A stretch of 64,000 bases of DNA from an uncultured Roseburia sp. (GCA_947383215.1 CANDCP010000005.1:1-64000); one strand, 5' to 3'. Positions 44,949 through 54,841 are shown, counted from the first letter of the stretch. Made by a program: numbers and translations. The notes: generated from the sequence alone by a model not told the origin.

Positions 44949-45533
44949 ATGGCAAAGCAGCGCTGGAAACCCGGAAACATGCTCTATCCCCTGCCGGCGG
45001 TGATGGTAAGCTGTCAGAGGAAGGGGGAGCGGCCAAATATTATAACGGTCGCCTGGGCGGGAACGATTTGTTCCGACCCTGTAATGCTGTCGATTTCTGT
45101 CCGCAAAGAGCGCTATTCCCATGCGATAATCCGGGAGACAGGGGAATTTGTGGTCAATCTTGTCACAAAGGAGCTTGCGTATGCCACGGATTTCTGCGGC
45201 GTGCGCTCCGGAAGGGATGTGGACAAATTTAAAGAGATGGGGCTGACGCCGCTTGCGATGCAGCGGGTAAATGCACCGGGAATTGCGCAGAGTCCGCTTA
45301 ACATTGAATGTATCGTCACAGAGGTAAAAGAGCTTGGCAGCCACGATATGTTTTTGGCGAAGGCCGTGGGCGTTACCGCGGATGAGAAATATATGGATGA
45401 CACCGGCAAATTCTGCCTGAATCAGGCGGGCCTGATCACCTATTCTCATGGAGAATACTTTGAATTGGGGAAGAAAATTGGGAAATTCGGATATTCGGTG
45501 AAAAAGAAGGGGAACAGGAAAAAAGGAAAGTAA
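44949..45533 (+). CDS. Flavin reductase family (flavoredoxin-like) protein
   Basis: 194 residues. FMN-binding split barrel: PLPAVMVSCQRKGERPNIITVAWAGTICSDPVMLSISVR, YSHAIIRETGEFVVNL, and DFCGVRSGRDVDKF. Likely an FMN-dependent reductase or electron carrier. 11 bases after the pyrophosphatase and probably co-transcribed. Lysine-rich C-terminus. Physiological partner unknown. Confidence 0.9.
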   Translation: MAKQRWKPGNMLYPLPAVMVSCQRKGERPNIITVAWAGTICSDPVMLSISVRKERYSHAIIRETGEFVVNLVTKELAYATDFCGVRSGRDVDKFKEMGLTPLAMQRVNAPGIAQSPLNIECIVTEVKELGSHDMFLAKAVGVTADEKYMDDTGKFCLNQAGLITYSHGEYFELGKKIGKFGYSVKKKGNRKKGK

Positions 45534-45557
45534 GCAGGTTTGTTTCGACACGCAAAG

Positions 45558-45584
45558 GAATCCGGTGAAACCGGATTCTTTTTT
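45558..45584 (+). terminator. Terminator between convergent genes
   Basis: GAATCCGGT (45558-45566) and ACCGGATTC (45570-45578), triloop GAA, then six T. Serves the flavin reductase transcript. Confidence 0.92.
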
Positions 45585-45587
45585 CTG

Positions 45588-46103
45588 TTATTTTAGGAGG
45601 CTGTCCATCAGGAGGGCATAGACGTCTTCGCTTGCGGATTTCCAGTTGCGGCAGATAGCCTCTGCCTGTTCTCTTGTCTTGACAGTCAGCGTCAGATCAA
45701 TGCGGGAAATTCCGTTTTCTTTGATCTGGCATTGAGCCGCGTATTTTTGATCCGAGGTCTTGTAAAAATCGGCGAGAATGGAATTCGTATTTTTGAATTT
45801 TATTTTATTCTCCAAAAAATAAACGGAAATATCCTCGCGGATGGAATCGGATATTTTGTCTTTAAAGTATTCTAACGTTTTGCTGCCTCCCGGGGTGATT
45901 CGGTATTGCGTATTGCTGTGCGTGGATTGGGCGCCAATCAGCTCGGAATCGAGCAGATCGTGGATGACTTGCTGAATTGTAAAGTAATCCGTATATTCTT
46001 TCTCTAAAAAAAAGTCCGATATCTGTGTGTTGGTAAGAGGAAAATCAATATTTTCCAGCATATACAGGATGATTAATTTATAGAGCGTATTTGGTTCTGC
46101 CAT
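45588..46103 (-). CDS. DUF4364 winged-helix protein
   Basis: 171 residues. The N-terminal half is a winged helix (LYKLIILYMLENIDFPLTNTQISDFFLEK, TIQQVIHDLLDSELIGA, YRITPGGSKTLEYF). The C-terminal half is alpha/beta. It matches my memory of DUF4364, presumed transcription regulators of Clostridia. Downstream of the radical SAM gene on the same strand, 21 bases away. Confidence 0.85.
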   Translation of the reverse strand: MAEPNTLYKLIILYMLENIDFPLTNTQISDFFLEKEYTDYFTIQQVIHDLLDSELIGAQSTHSNTQYRITPGGSKTLEYFKDKISDSIREDISVYFLENKIKFKNTNSILADFYKTSDQKYAAQCQIKENGISRIDLTLTVKTREQAEAICRNWKSASEDVYALLMDSLLK

Positions 46104-46124
46104 ATAGCTCCTCCTTTCTGTCTG

Positions 46125-47078
46125 TCAGGGAGACTGCGGCGGATAAAATTTTCCCTGCCATAAATCGAAAAGTTCCATGTTTTTGTGAATCCGGTTAAGA
46201 ACGCGTTTTTTATCGGCGCTCCACATCGGAGCAATTAACAGTTGTCTTGGCCCGTCTCCCGTTATACGGTGAACGACCATGCTTCTGGGCAGACGCGCCA
46301 GGCATTGCGGAATAAACGCGCAGTATTCTTCCATGGTAAACAGAGGAAACGCATGCCTCGCATAATAGTCCGCAAGATCCGTGTTTTTTAGGATATGCAA
46401 AAGCTGAAGCTTAATGCCTGAAACGGGGAGAGAGGCGACCATATCAACAGAGGACAGCATCATTTCTTTTGTCTCATTGGGAAGTCCAAGAATCAGATGG
46501 ACGATTACGGGAAGACCGGCGGAATGTAAACGGGACACCGTATTGAAAAAGCAGTCCAGGGTGAAGCCGCTTCGGATAAACGCGGCGGTGGCAGCGTGGA
46601 TTGTCTGAAGACCAAGTTCAACCCAAACAGGTTTTATGCGGGAGAGTTCGGACAAAAGCGCAAGGACGTCTGTGCCGATACAGTCCGGTCTGGTGGCGAT
46701 GGAAAGGGCGACGATATCCGGGTGGGAGAGCGCTTCGAGATAGATGTTGCGTAGATAGGAAATATCCCCGTAAGTGTTTGTATACGCCTGAAAATAGGCA
46801 ATGAACTTTTTGCAGCCCGTCTTGCCCGAAATTCTTGATTTCTCCCGGTCTATCTGCTGTGTGACGGTAAGAGAGGGATCTCCGGCAAAATCGCCGGAGC
46901 CTCCCGCGGAACAGAAAATACAGCCCCGGCTCCCGAGCGTCCCGTCGCGGTTCGGGCAGGTCATACCGCCGTTTAGCGAAAGACGGTAGACCTTTTCTTT
47001 GTAGGTTTGTTTCAGGTAGCAATTTAAAGAGTAATAGCGTTTTCCGTCCTCGAAAAACCGGTAATCTGTCGTATTCAT
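46125..47078 (-). CDS. Radical SAM protein, TIGR01212/YhcC family
   Basis: 317 residues. Cluster-binding cysteines occur in TCPNRDGTLGSRGCIFCSAGG, a wider spacing before the final CxxC than in canonical CxxxCxxC, which is characteristic of this family. Other conserved pieces: FIAYFQAYTNTY, SIATRPDC, WVELGLQT and HLILGLPNET. Related to Elp3 radical SAM enzymes, but substrate unknown. One base separates it from the malic enzyme gene. Confidence 0.9.
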   Translation of the reverse strand: MNTTDYRFFEDGKRYYSLNCYLKQTYKEKVYRLSLNGGMTCPNRDGTLGSRGCIFCSAGGSGDFAGDPSLTVTQQIDREKSRISGKTGCKKFIAYFQAYTNTYGDISYLRNIYLEALSHPDIVALSIATRPDCIGTDVLALLSELSRIKPVWVELGLQTIHAATAAFIRSGFTLDCFFNTVSRLHSAGLPVIVHLILGLPNETKEMMLSSVDMVASLPVSGIKLQLLHILKNTDLADYYARHAFPLFTMEEYCAFIPQCLARLPRSMVVHRITGDGPRQLLIAPMWSADKKRVLNRIHKNMELFDLWQGKFYPPQSP

Positions 47079-47079
47079 G

Positions 47080-48237
47080 TCAATTCGAACAGATGTGGCT
47101 TTTTACGGCTTCGCTGACGGCTTTCGCGACGCGCGGGTCAAACGGTTCCGGCATAATGTAATCTTCATGTAATTCCTCATCCGATACAAGGCCGGCGATT
47201 GCTTTTGCGGCGGCGAGCTTCATTTCCTCGGTAATGCGGGCCGCATGCCCTTCCAGAGCGCCTTTAAAAATGCCGGGGAAAGCGACGACGTTGTTAATCT
47301 GATTCGGAAAGTCGCTTCTTCCCGTACCGATGATTCGTGCTCCGGCCGCCTTGGCGTCGTCCGGCATTATTTCGGGAACAGGGTTCGCCATGGCAAACAC
47401 AATCGCGTCCTTATTCATAGTGGCTACCATTTCCGCGGTCAGGACGTTCGGGGCGGATACGCCGATAAAAATGTCCGTATTTTTTACGGCGTCGGCGAGG
47501 GTTCCGGTCTTGTTTTCAAGATTTGTGACCTCGGCCATTTTCTTTTGCATCCAGTTCAAAGTCGGGTAATCCTTTCCGATAATCCCCTTGCTTGCGCACA
47601 TTGTGATGTGGCGGAACCCGTAAGATAAAAGCAGCTTGGCGATCGCTACGCCGGCCGCGCCCGCGCCGTTTACTACGACACGGCAGTCTTCTTTTTTCTT
47701 GCCGGTTATTTTAAGGGCGTTGATTGTGGCGGCAAGGACTACGATGGCCGTGCCGTGCTGATCGTCGTGAAAAACCGGGATATCTAAGAGTTCTTTTAAG
47801 CGTTCTTCAATTTCGAAGCAGCGCGGCGCTGAGATGTCTTCCAGATTAATGCCGCCAAAGCCCGGGGCAATATTTTTTACGGTATTTATAATCTCATCCG
47901 TATCCTGCGTGTCAAGGCAGATGGGGAATGCGTTTACGTCTCCGAATTCTTTGAATAAGACGCATTTCCCTTCCATAACCGGCATAGCGGCGTATGGGCC
48001 GATATTGCCAAGGCCTAACACGGCGCTTCCGTCTGAGACGACGGCTACGGTATTGGACTTAATCGTGTATGTATAAGCTTCTTCCTTATTTTGATGAATG
48101 ATTTCGCAGGGCGCTGCGACGCCCGGCGTATATGCGATGGCAAGGTCTTCTCTGGTTTTCACCGAAGCTTTGGAAGTCGTTTCCAATTTGCCGTTCCATT
48201 CTCTGTGCATTAAAATTGCTTTTTCGTTCGCGTCCAT
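47080..48237 (-). CDS. Malic enzyme (NAD(P)-dependent)
   Basis: 385 residues from the ATG at 48237 (GAGGAG upstream), the short bacterial type without a phosphotransacetylase domain. Oxidative decarboxylation of malate to pyruvate. Motifs: YTPGVAAPCEII, SDGSAVLGLGNIGPYAAMPVMEGK, FHDDQHGTAIV, NGAGAAGVAIAKLL and ANPVPEI. Its own promoter diverges from rho across a palindrome. Confidence 0.95.
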   Translation of the reverse strand: MDANEKAILMHREWNGKLETTSKASVKTREDLAIAYTPGVAAPCEIIHQNKEEAYTYTIKSNTVAVVSDGSAVLGLGNIGPYAAMPVMEGKCVLFKEFGDVNAFPICLDTQDTDEIINTVKNIAPGFGGINLEDISAPRCFEIEERLKELLDIPVFHDDQHGTAIVVLAATINALKITGKKKEDCRVVVNGAGAAGVAIAKLLLSYGFRHITMCASKGIIGKDYPTLNWMQKKMAEVTNLENKTGTLADAVKNTDIFIGVSAPNVLTAEMVATMNKDAIVFAMANPVPEIMPDDAKAAGARIIGTGRSDFPNQINNVVAFPGIFKGALEGHAARITEEMKLAAAKAIAGLVSDEELHEDYIMPEPFDPRVAKAVSEAVKSHICSN

Positions 48238-48277
48238 AAATTCTCTCCTCTTGTCGTTTGTTTCCTGCAACACTGTT

Positions 48278-48306
48278 ATCATAGCATTAAAAAAATAACA
48301 AATCAA
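48278..48306 (-). promoter_or_regulatory. Promoter of the malic enzyme gene
   Basis: On the minus strand TTGATT (48306-48301), 17 bases, TATGAT (48283-48278). Confidence 0.7.
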
Positions 48307-48308
48307 GA

Positions 48309-48347
48309 AAAATAGGACTTCCTATTTTAAAACAAGTAGTGTATAAT
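48309..48347 (+). promoter_or_regulatory. Palindrome and -10 box between malic enzyme and rho
   Basis: AAAATAGGA-CT-TCCTATTTT (48309-48328) is a perfect palindrome just upstream of the malic enzyme -35 box and covering the -35 position of a rightward TATAAT (48342-48347) for rho. Confidence 0.55.
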
Positions 48348-48470
48348 ACATAATGAATCAAGTCTTAAGAATCACTGCGAGTCGGACGATATTTCATCGA
48401 AAGAATTCCTGTAAACAAGAGAATGATAATAGATAGAAGTATTTGTGTAGAGGTATTGAAGGAGAACTTT

Positions 48471-49796
48471 ATGAGAGAAAAATATGAAAGCCTTTCTGTG
48501 TCTGTTTTACGTGACGTGGCGAAAACAAGAGGAATCAAGAACACATCATCAATGAAAAAGGCGCAGTTGGTGGATGCGATGCTGGCTGAGGACGATAAGA
48601 ACGCTGCGGCAAATGAAAAGCAGCCGGAAAAACCGGAGGAGAAGCCGGAACAGAAATATGAAGATTTAGACAGCGGGCAGGTTGCAAACGGGATTTTGGA
48701 GGTTATGCCGGACGGCTATGGGTTTATCCGCTGTGAGAATTATCTGCCGGGTGAAAACGACGTCTATGTATCGCCGTCTCAGATTCGCCGTTTTAATTTG
48801 AAGACGGGCGATATTATCCGGGGAAATACAAGGATAAAGACACAGTCAGAAAAGTTTTCCGCGTTGCTGTATATCACGACGATCAACGGAATACATCCGG
48901 CGGAAGCCGCAAAGCGTAAAAATTTCGAGGATTTGACGCCGATTTTCCCGAATGAGCGCGTTCGGTTGGAGAATGGGAGCGGAAATATGGCGATGCGTAT
49001 TGTCGACATTGTATCTCCGATCGGGAAAGGGCAGCGCGGTATGATTGTATCGCCGCCGAAGGCCGGTAAGACAACATTGCTGAAAGAGATTGCAAAATCC
49101 GTTACCAGCAATAATCCGGATATGCATTTGATTATTCTTTTGATTGATGAGCGCCCGGAGGAGGTTACGGATATCAGAGAGGCGATCGAGGGCAGGAATG
49201 TCGAGGTTATCTATTCAACCTTTGACGAGCTTCCGGATCATCATAAGCGGGTATCTGAAATGGTGATTGAGCGGGCAAAGCGTCTGGTAGAGCATAAAAA
49301 AGACGTAATGATACTGCTCGACAGTATTACAAGGCTGGCGAGAGCCTATAACCTGACGGTTCCGCCGAGCGGGAGAACGCTTTCAGGCGGTCTGGATCCC
49401 GCCGCGCTTCATATGCCGAAGCGTTTTTTTGGCGCGGCCAGAAATATGCGGGAGGGCGGCAGCCTTACCGTTCTTGCGACGGCTCTTGTAGATACCGGAA
49501 GTAAAATGGATGACGTCGTATATGAAGAGTTTAAGGGGACCGGCAATATGGAGCTTGTCTTAGACCGCAGGCTTTCCGAAAAACGCGTATTTCCGGCGCT
49601 TGATATTGTAAAGTCGGGAACGCGGCGTGAGGATTTGCTTTTAGATAAGGATGAGCAGGACGCGGTAATGATTATGCGCCGGGCGATCAACGGCATGAAG
49701 ACGGAGGATGCGGTAGAGAGTATTCTGAACCTCTTCGTGCGCACAAGAACAAACCGCGATTTCTGTCAGATGATAAAAAGAACGAAATTTATTTAA
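48471..49796 (+). CDS. rho: Transcription termination factor Rho
   Basis: 441 residues from ATG 48471 (AAGGAG upstream; the earlier ATG is unsupported). N-terminal helix domain, a short Pro/Glu/Lys insert (about 40-62), RNA-binding cold-shock-like domain ([14 protein letters not shown]), then the ATPase with Walker [35 protein letters not shown] and Q/R loops (PSGRTLSGG). Hexameric helicase that ends untranslated transcripts. Leader of about 115 bases. Confidence 0.98.
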   Translation: MREKYESLSVSVLRDVAKTRGIKNTSSMKKAQLVDAMLAEDDKNAAANEKQPEKPEEKPEQKYEDLDSGQVANGILEVMPDGYGFIRCENYLPGENDVYVSPSQIRRFNLKTGDIIRGNTRIKTQSEKFSALLYITTINGIHPAEAAKRKNFEDLTPIFPNERVRLENGSGNMAMRIVDIVSPIGKGQRGMIVSPPKAGKTTLLKEIAKSVTSNNPDMHLIILLIDERPEEVTDIREAIEGRNVEVIYSTFDELPDHHKRVSEMVIERAKRLVEHKKDVMILLDSITRLARAYNLTVPPSGRTLSGGLDPAALHMPKRFFGAARNMREGGSLTVLATALVDTGSKMDDVVYEEFKGTGNMELVLDRRLSEKRVFPALDIVKSGTRREDLLLDKDEQDAVMIMRRAINGMKTEDAVESILNLFVRTRTNRDFCQMIKRTKFI

Positions 49797-49802
49797 AAGT
49801 GC

Positions 49803-49831
49803 TTGCATAAAAGAATTGGCTATGTTACAAT
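49803..49831 (+). promoter_or_regulatory. Promoter of rpmE
   Basis: TTGCAT (49803-49808), 17 bases, TACAAT (49826-49831), just after the rho stop. Confidence 0.7.
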
Positions 49832-49916
49832 AAGTAAGCTGTTTATTCGGAAATTAAGCAGTGCTGTGTTTTGTCAGAAAAACATGCGATATGAATATAT
49901 ATGAGAGGTGAGAGAC

Positions 49917-50120
49917 ATGAGAGAAGGAATCCATCCAGATTACCATCAGGCAACGGTAACCTGCAACTGTGGTAACACGTTTGTAACCGGTTCTACCAAG
50001 GACAATATTCACGTAGAAATCTGTTCGAAATGCCATCCGTTTTATACCGGACAGCAGAAGGCGGCACAGGCACGTGGACGTATCGAGCAGTTCAACAGAA
50101 AATATGGCATGAACAAATAA
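49917..50120 (+). CDS. rpmE: 50S ribosomal protein L31, zinc-binding form
   Basis: 67 residues from ATG 49917 (GAGAGGTGAG upstream). Cysteines in TCNCGNTF and [11 protein letters not shown] mark the zinc-containing (C+) form, whose expression falls in zinc shortage in other Firmicutes. Downstream of rho, as is common. Followed by a strong terminator. Confidence 0.97.
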   Translation: MREGIHPDYHQATVTCNCGNTFVTGSTKDNIHVEICSKCHPFYTGQQKAAQARGRIEQFNRKYGMNK

Positions 50121-50140
50121 GAGAATGCAACGTGTGGGCG

Positions 50141-50174
50141 AAGGTTGAGGTTAATGTAATCTCAACCTTTTTTT
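50141..50174 (+). terminator. Rho-independent terminator after rpmE
   Basis: AAGGTTGAG (50141-50149) pairs with CTCAACCTT (50161-50169), then seven T. Confidence 0.92.
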
Positions 50175-50187
50175 GAAGAGGTTTTGT

Positions 50188-51099
50188 ATGGGATATTCAG
50201 GGATCGGCGGGCAGGCTGTGATGGAGGGGGTCATGATGAAAAATCAGGACCGCTATGCCATTGCCGTGCGCAAGCCGGATAAGGAAATCGCGGTGGAGAT
50301 CAGGGAGTACCGTTCGCCGATGAAAAATAAAAAATGGAGACAGGCTCCGATTGTTCGGGGGATATTAAATTTTGTGGAATCGCTGACTCTGGGGATTTCT
50401 ACTTTGACGTTTTCCGCCTCCTTTTTTGAGGAAGAACAGGAGGGACAGACCGATAAGGCTGCGGGAAATAAAAAAGAGAATGTCCGGATGGGGCTTACCG
50501 TAGCGCTGGCTTTGGCGCTTGCAGTCGGAATATTTATGGTGCTTCCCTATTATCTGTCGCTCTTTTTTGACAGATACATCTCTTCGCCGACACTTCTGGC
50601 GTTTGTAGAGGGAATGATCCGGCTATTGATTTTCGTGGGCTATGTGCTTTTGATTTCCGGCATGGAGGATATCCGGCGCGTATTTATGTACCACGGTGCG
50701 GAGCATAAATGCATTAACTGTATTGAGCACGGAATGGAGCTGACGGTTGAAAACGTGAGAAAGAGTTCCAGACGGCATAAGCGTTGCGGCACCAGTTTTT
50801 TGTTGTTTGTCCTGATCTTAAGCATTGTTTTCTTTGCGTTTATCCGTGTGGATCATCGTTTGTTAAAGCTTTTGCTGCGGTTGCTGCTGGTTCCTCTGAT
50901 TGCCGGAATATCTTATGAGTTTATCCGGCTTGCGGGGCGCAGCGAGAGTAAAGTGATAGATATTTTAAGTAAACCGGGACTGTGGCTTCAGGGTTTGACG
51001 ACAAGAGAGCCGGATGATTCTATGATTGAAGTGGGGATTGCCTCCGTGGAGGCTGTATTTGACTGGAAGACATATTTACAGGAAAATGATTTTAAATAG
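50188..51099 (+). CDS. DUF1385 (YqhQ-like) membrane protein
   Basis: 303 residues from ATG 50188 (AGAGG upstream). Conserved start YSGIGGQAVMEGVMMK, four hydrophobic segments, and a central YHGAEHKCINCIEHG, rich in His/Cys and suggestive of metal binding. This is the DUF1385/YqhQ family, always near prfA and prmC in Firmicutes but without a settled function. Integral inner-membrane protein. Confidence 0.9.
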   Translation: MGYSGIGGQAVMEGVMMKNQDRYAIAVRKPDKEIAVEIREYRSPMKNKKWRQAPIVRGILNFVESLTLGISTLTFSASFFEEEQEGQTDKAAGNKKENVRMGLTVALALALAVGIFMVLPYYLSLFFDRYISSPTLLAFVEGMIRLLIFVGYVLLISGMEDIRRVFMYHGAEHKCINCIEHGMELTVENVRKSSRRHKRCGTSFLLFVLILSIVFFAFIRVDHRLLKLLLRLLLVPLIAGISYEFIRLAGRSESKVIDILSKPGLWLQGLTTREPDDSMIEVGIASVEAVFDWKTYLQENDFK

Positions 51100-51116
51100 A
51101 AAGTCAGGATTGGCGT

Positions 51117-51950
51117 ATGACGTATCGAGAGGCGGTTGAATTGGGGGCCGACATTTTGTCGGAAGCAAAGATTGATAATCCGGATCTGGACGCATGGTAT
51201 CTTTTGCAGATGGTGTGTAAAATAGAGAGGAGCTTTTTTTATCTTCACGAGGAAGAAGAATTGAAAGCGGAGGAGCAGAGGGAATATGAGATTGCGTTAA
51301 AAAAGCGGGCGGAGCATGTTCCGTTACAGTATATTGTCGGAGCGCAGGAATTTATGGGGCTTTCGTTTAAGGTAAATTCAAATGTGCTGATTCCAAGACA
51401 GGATACGGAGACGCTTGTCGGGGAGGCGCTGAAAGTCTGTGAAAGCGGAATGAGGGTGCTCGATCTTTGCACCGGTTCCGGCTGCGTCATCATAAGTCTG
51501 CAAAAAAACGCTCCCGGAATTGTTGCGACGGCGAGCGATATATCGAAGCAGGCTCTCTTGGTGGCAAAGGAAAACGGAAAAATGCATGAAGCGGACGTTG
51601 AGTGGGTGCGCAGCGATTTGTTTGACAATATTGCGGGTACTTATGATTTGATTGTTTCAAATCCGCCGTATATTCCGACGTCAACGATTTCCGAATTAAT
51701 GCCGGAGGTGCGGGATTTTGAGCCGTTTGACGCTTTGGACGGCCGCGAGGACGGTCTGTATTTTTATCGGGAAATTGTTGAGAAAAGCCGGGAATATCTG
51801 AATCAGGGAGGATATCTTTTTTTTGAGATAGGATGCGATCAGGGGGAGGCCGTGTCTTCTCTGATGGAGGAAAACGGGTTTGCGGAGGTAGAAATTATAA
51901 AGGATCTGTCCCATCTGGACAGGGTAGTGAAAGGAAAGAAATATGTTTGA
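51117..51950 (+). CDS. prmC: Release factor glutamine methyltransferase PrmC
   Basis: 277 residues. Methylates the GGQ glutamine of release factors. N-terminal helical domain, SAM loop [14 protein letters not shown] and catalytic NPPYIP. Stop overlaps the prfA start by eight bases, so enzyme and substrate are co-translated. Also called HemK. Confidence 0.97.
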   Translation: MTYREAVELGADILSEAKIDNPDLDAWYLLQMVCKIERSFFYLHEEEELKAEEQREYEIALKKRAEHVPLQYIVGAQEFMGLSFKVNSNVLIPRQDTETLVGEALKVCESGMRVLDLCTGSGCVIISLQKNAPGIVATASDISKQALLVAKENGKMHEADVEWVRSDLFDNIAGTYDLIVSNPPYIPTSTISELMPEVRDFEPFDALDGREDGLYFYREIVEKSREYLNQGGYLFFEIGCDQGEAVSSLMEENGFAEVEIIKDLSHLDRVVKGKKYV

Positions 51951-53019
51951 TAAATTAGAGGACTTGCTGATTCGTTATGAGGAGCTTATGAGCGAGCTGA
52001 GCGAGCCGGAAGTGGCGAATGACCCGAACCGATTCCGCAGGCTCATGAAAGAGCAGAGCGATTTGACGCCGATTGTTGAGGCTTATAAAGAATATAAGCA
52101 GAACAGACAAAATATTGAGGATTCCCTTGCGCTTTTAGAGGAAGAGACGGACGAGGAGATGCGGGAGCTTGCAAAAGAAGAGTTGAACGATTCCAAGGCG
52201 AAGGTGGAAGAGCTTCAGGAGCGGCTGAAAATTTTGTTGCTCCCGAAGGATCCAAATGACGATAAAAATGTGATTGTGGAGATTCGCGCCGGCGCGGGCG
52301 GGGACGAGGCCGCTTTATTTGCCGCCGAAATTTACCGCATGTATGTGCATTACGCCGACAACAGGCGCTGGAAGGTTGAGCTGATGGAGTGCGAAGAAAT
52401 CGGGATCGGCGGTATGAAAAGCGTTACGTTTATGATTACCGGACAGGGAGCCTATTCGGTGATGAAATATGAATCCGGTGTGCACCGCGTGCAGCGCGTT
52501 CCGGAGACGGAGTCCGGCGGCCGTATCCATACATCTACCATCACGGTTGCAGTGATGCCGGAGGCGGAGGATGTCGATATTCAGATTGATGAGAAGGATA
52601 TTCGCATTGATGTTATGCGCGCGTCCGGAAACGGCGGCCAGTGCGTCAATACAACGGATTCCGCGGTTCGCCTGACGCATTATCCGACCGGTATCGTCAT
52701 TTACAGCCAGACCGAGAAATCACAGCTTCAAAATAAGGAGAAGGCGTTTGCATTGCTGCGCGCAAAGCTTTACGATATGGAGTGCCAGAAGCAGCATGAC
52801 GCGGAGGCGGAGGCGAGAAGAAGCCAGATCGGAACGGGGGATCGCTCCGAGAAAATCCGCACCTACAATTTTCCGCAGGGACGCGTTACGGATCACAGAA
52901 TTAAATTGACTTTGTATAAAATTGATGAAATTATGAACGGGGCGATTCAGGAAATTTTAGATGCGCTGATTGCAGCCGACCAGGCGGCGAAGCTGGCGAA
53001 TATGAGCGAGAGCGCTTGA
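51943..53019 (+). CDS. prfA: Peptide chain release factor 1
   Basis: 358 residues, normal. Recognises UAG/UAA through the PxT tripeptide (seen as PET in [12 protein letters not shown]) and releases peptide through GGQ ([18 protein letters not shown]). Both sites are intact. Ends the yqhQ-prmC-prfA group and is followed by a terminator. Confidence 0.98.
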   Translation: MFDKLEDLLIRYEELMSELSEPEVANDPNRFRRLMKEQSDLTPIVEAYKEYKQNRQNIEDSLALLEEETDEEMRELAKEELNDSKAKVEELQERLKILLLPKDPNDDKNVIVEIRAGAGGDEAALFAAEIYRMYVHYADNRRWKVELMECEEIGIGGMKSVTFMITGQGAYSVMKYESGVHRVQRVPETESGGRIHTSTITVAVMPEAEDVDIQIDEKDIRIDVMRASGNGGQCVNTTDSAVRLTHYPTGIVIYSQTEKSQLQNKEKAFALLRAKLYDMECQKQHDAEAEARRSQIGTGDRSEKIRTYNFPQGRVTDHRIKLTLYKIDEIMNGAIQEILDALIAADQAAKLANMSESA

Positions 53020-53080
53020 GAATCATGTTTTAAGTGGGGATTTGGAAAATTTAGAATGAGTGAGAATGAAATAAAAACGG

Positions 53081-53126
53081 AAAAAGACGGTCATGGACAG
53101 ATTCATCGACTGTCTTTTTTGTTTTT
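53081..53126 (+). terminator. Rho-independent terminator after prfA
   Basis: AAAAAGACGGTC (53081-53092) pairs with GACTGTCTTTTT (53108-53119), one G-T pair, followed by further T. The rest of the 257-base gap holds only a weak -10 (TATACT near 53234). Confidence 0.85.
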
Positions 53127-53276
53127 AGGGTTTTATGGTGGCACTGTACTCCCTGTTTGGGCAACATGGTTGTATGCATAGCCCCTGCCGAAAGTGTTTG
53201 ATTTTTTTGTTGTGGGGATATTGGGCGGTGTGGTATACTTACTGTAAAATATAAAAAAATACAGGGAAGTTTTTGT

Positions 53277-53513
53277 ATGTTTGAAAGGTTAACATGGGAG
53301 GAGATTCAGGAAAAATACCAAGACCAATGGGTTGGGCTTGTTGATGTAAAATATGTAGATGATGATGGTATATCTATTGAGTCAGCAGTTATAAAATATT
53401 TGGATAAAACAAAAAGTGAATTAACGGTGAAGGCATTAAATGGAGAAATTGTTTCGAGGTATACAACGCCTGATCATATTTTTCAATTGGGAATGTTGGG
53501 GGTATTGCGATGA
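53277..53513 (+). CDS. Small acidic protein, unknown function
   Basis: 78 residues, probably a small beta-rich domain: LTWEEIQEKYQDQWVGLVDVKYVDDDGISIESAVI and ALNGEIVSRYTTPDH. I have seen similar short proteins in Lachnospiraceae genomes but know no function. Codon use is more AT-rich than in its neighbours, which suggests mobile or accessory origin. Its TGA overlaps the ATG of a truncated downstream frame. Ribosome site CAGGGAAG. Confidence 0.6.
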   Translation: MFERLTWEEIQEKYQDQWVGLVDVKYVDDDGISIESAVIKYLDKTKSELTVKALNGEIVSRYTTPDHIFQLGMLGVLR

Positions 53514-53566
53514 AACAATTTACGTTAAGACTTGATAAAAAACTGAAGCGGTTGTTAGAACAATGA
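53510..53566 (+). pseudogene. Truncated 18-residue frame, possible ribbon-helix-helix remnant
   Basis: ATGA overlap with the preceding stop gives MKQFTLRLDKKLKRLLEQ, then a stop. The start looks like the first strand and helix of a ribbon-helix-helix protein, but the second helix is missing. The following 180 bases (53567-53748) hold no other gene or clear structure. Confidence 0.4.
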
Positions 53567-53748
53567 AATTATGACAATATTTGGAGAAAATGATTGAGAT
53601 TATTCTGCGCCGTGTGTATTTTATATAAGCTCTGATGCATAAACAGAGGTTTGTTATGTATACGAAATGGGGTATGGCTGTGTTTAAAATGAAAAAACAT
53701 AGTCGAAGACGGTTTTACCGATAGAACGCTAGGAAGGCAGGGTGTGTA

Positions 53749-54741
53749 ATGAAAAAGAATAAAAAATACTTTTGGCTTGCCGGTCTTTTTGCAATGGCGC
53801 TGGCCGCCGTATGGAGCGCGTCGCCCGTTTATGCAAAAAAGCTTCCGGCATTGAAGGTGAAGGGGACCAAGCTTGTGAATTCCAAGGGGAAGCCGGTGCA
53901 GTTGAAGGGCGTCAGTACGCACGGGCTTTCCTGGTTTCCGGAATATGTAAATCAGGATGCGTTTACCCATATGAAGAAAAAATGGAAAATCAACGCGGTG
54001 CGTCTTGCGCTTTATACCGGCGAGTACAACGGTTATTGTACGGGGGATGAAGAAAACCGCAAGGCGTTGGAGAAGCGGATCGACGACGGCGTGCGCTATG
54101 CAACGAAGGCAGGGCTTTACGTTATCATAGACTGGCATATTTTAAGCGACGGCAATCCCGAAACATATGAAAAACAATCGCTCGCCTTTTTTAAGAAGAT
54201 TGCGTCAAAATATAAAAAGCATACGAATGTGCTCTATGAGATCTGCAATGAACCAAACGGAGGAACGTCCTGGGATACGATAAAAAAATACGCCAAAAAG
54301 GTGATAAAGGCAATTCGGGCGCGGGATAAGAACGCCGTTATCTTAATCGGCACGCCAAATTGGTCGCAGGATGTCGACATTGCGGCCGAAAGCCCGATAA
54401 AAGGCTATAAGAATCTGATGTATGTCCTGCATTTTTATGCGGGAACTCACGGGGAATGGATGCGTGAAAAGGCTCGGGCGGCTCTGGAAAAGGGGCTTCC
54501 GCTCTTTGTCTCGGAATTTGGAATCTCGGATGCGTCCGGCAATGGGGGCCTGAATAAAAAAGAGGGAACGGAATGGCTCAAATTTCTGCGGAATAATAAG
54601 ATCAGCTATATCGGATGGAACCTTTCCAATAAGGACGAGAGCTCTGCTTTGATAAAGAGCTCCTGTAAGAAGACTTCAGGGTGGAAGAGCAAACATCTTA
54701 CGCCTTGGGGAAAGTGGCTTTTAAAGCAATTTAAAAAATAA
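53749..54741 (+). CDS. Secreted glycoside hydrolase family 5 endoglucanase-like enzyme
   Basis: 330 residues. Signal peptide of about 29 (basic start, hydrophobic core, SPVYA cleavage). (beta/alpha)8 catalytic domain: LKGVSTHGLSWFPE, AVRLALYTGEYNGY, VIIDWHIL, acid/base E168 in YEICNEPNGG and nucleophile E256 in FVSEFGISD. Closest to GH5 cellulases. No binding module; a Lys-rich C-terminus. AGGCAGGG precedes the ATG. Likely degrades beta-glucans outside the cell. Confidence 0.92.
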   Translation: MKKNKKYFWLAGLFAMALAAVWSASPVYAKKLPALKVKGTKLVNSKGKPVQLKGVSTHGLSWFPEYVNQDAFTHMKKKWKINAVRLALYTGEYNGYCTGDEENRKALEKRIDDGVRYATKAGLYVIIDWHILSDGNPETYEKQSLAFFKKIASKYKKHTNVLYEICNEPNGGTSWDTIKKYAKKVIKAIRARDKNAVILIGTPNWSQDVDIAAESPIKGYKNLMYVLHFYAGTHGEWMREKARAALEKGLPLFVSEFGISDASGNGGLNKKEGTEWLKFLRNNKISYIGWNLSNKDESSALIKSSCKKTSGWKSKHLTPWGKWLLKQFKK

Positions 54742-54779
54742 AATATACTGGCTCGATGGCGTCATTGAGCTAAGATTCC

Positions 54780-54841
54780 GGGCGGGATTGTCATGCGGCG
54801 GACGGAAAGCGCCGCATGGCGATCCTGCCCGCTTTATTTTT
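54780..54841. terminator. Long hairpin terminator between convergent genes
   Basis: The arms 54780-54800 and 54810-54830 pair over about 20 bases around TGCGGCG/CGCCGCA, followed by TTTATTTTT. It lies between GH5 and the DUF305 gene and may act both ways. Confidence 0.8.

Noticed and set aside
53567-53748. Possible cyclic-di-GMP riboswitch before the GH5 gene
   Set aside because: Neither the conserved core sequences nor the expected paired helices of the known classes are present.
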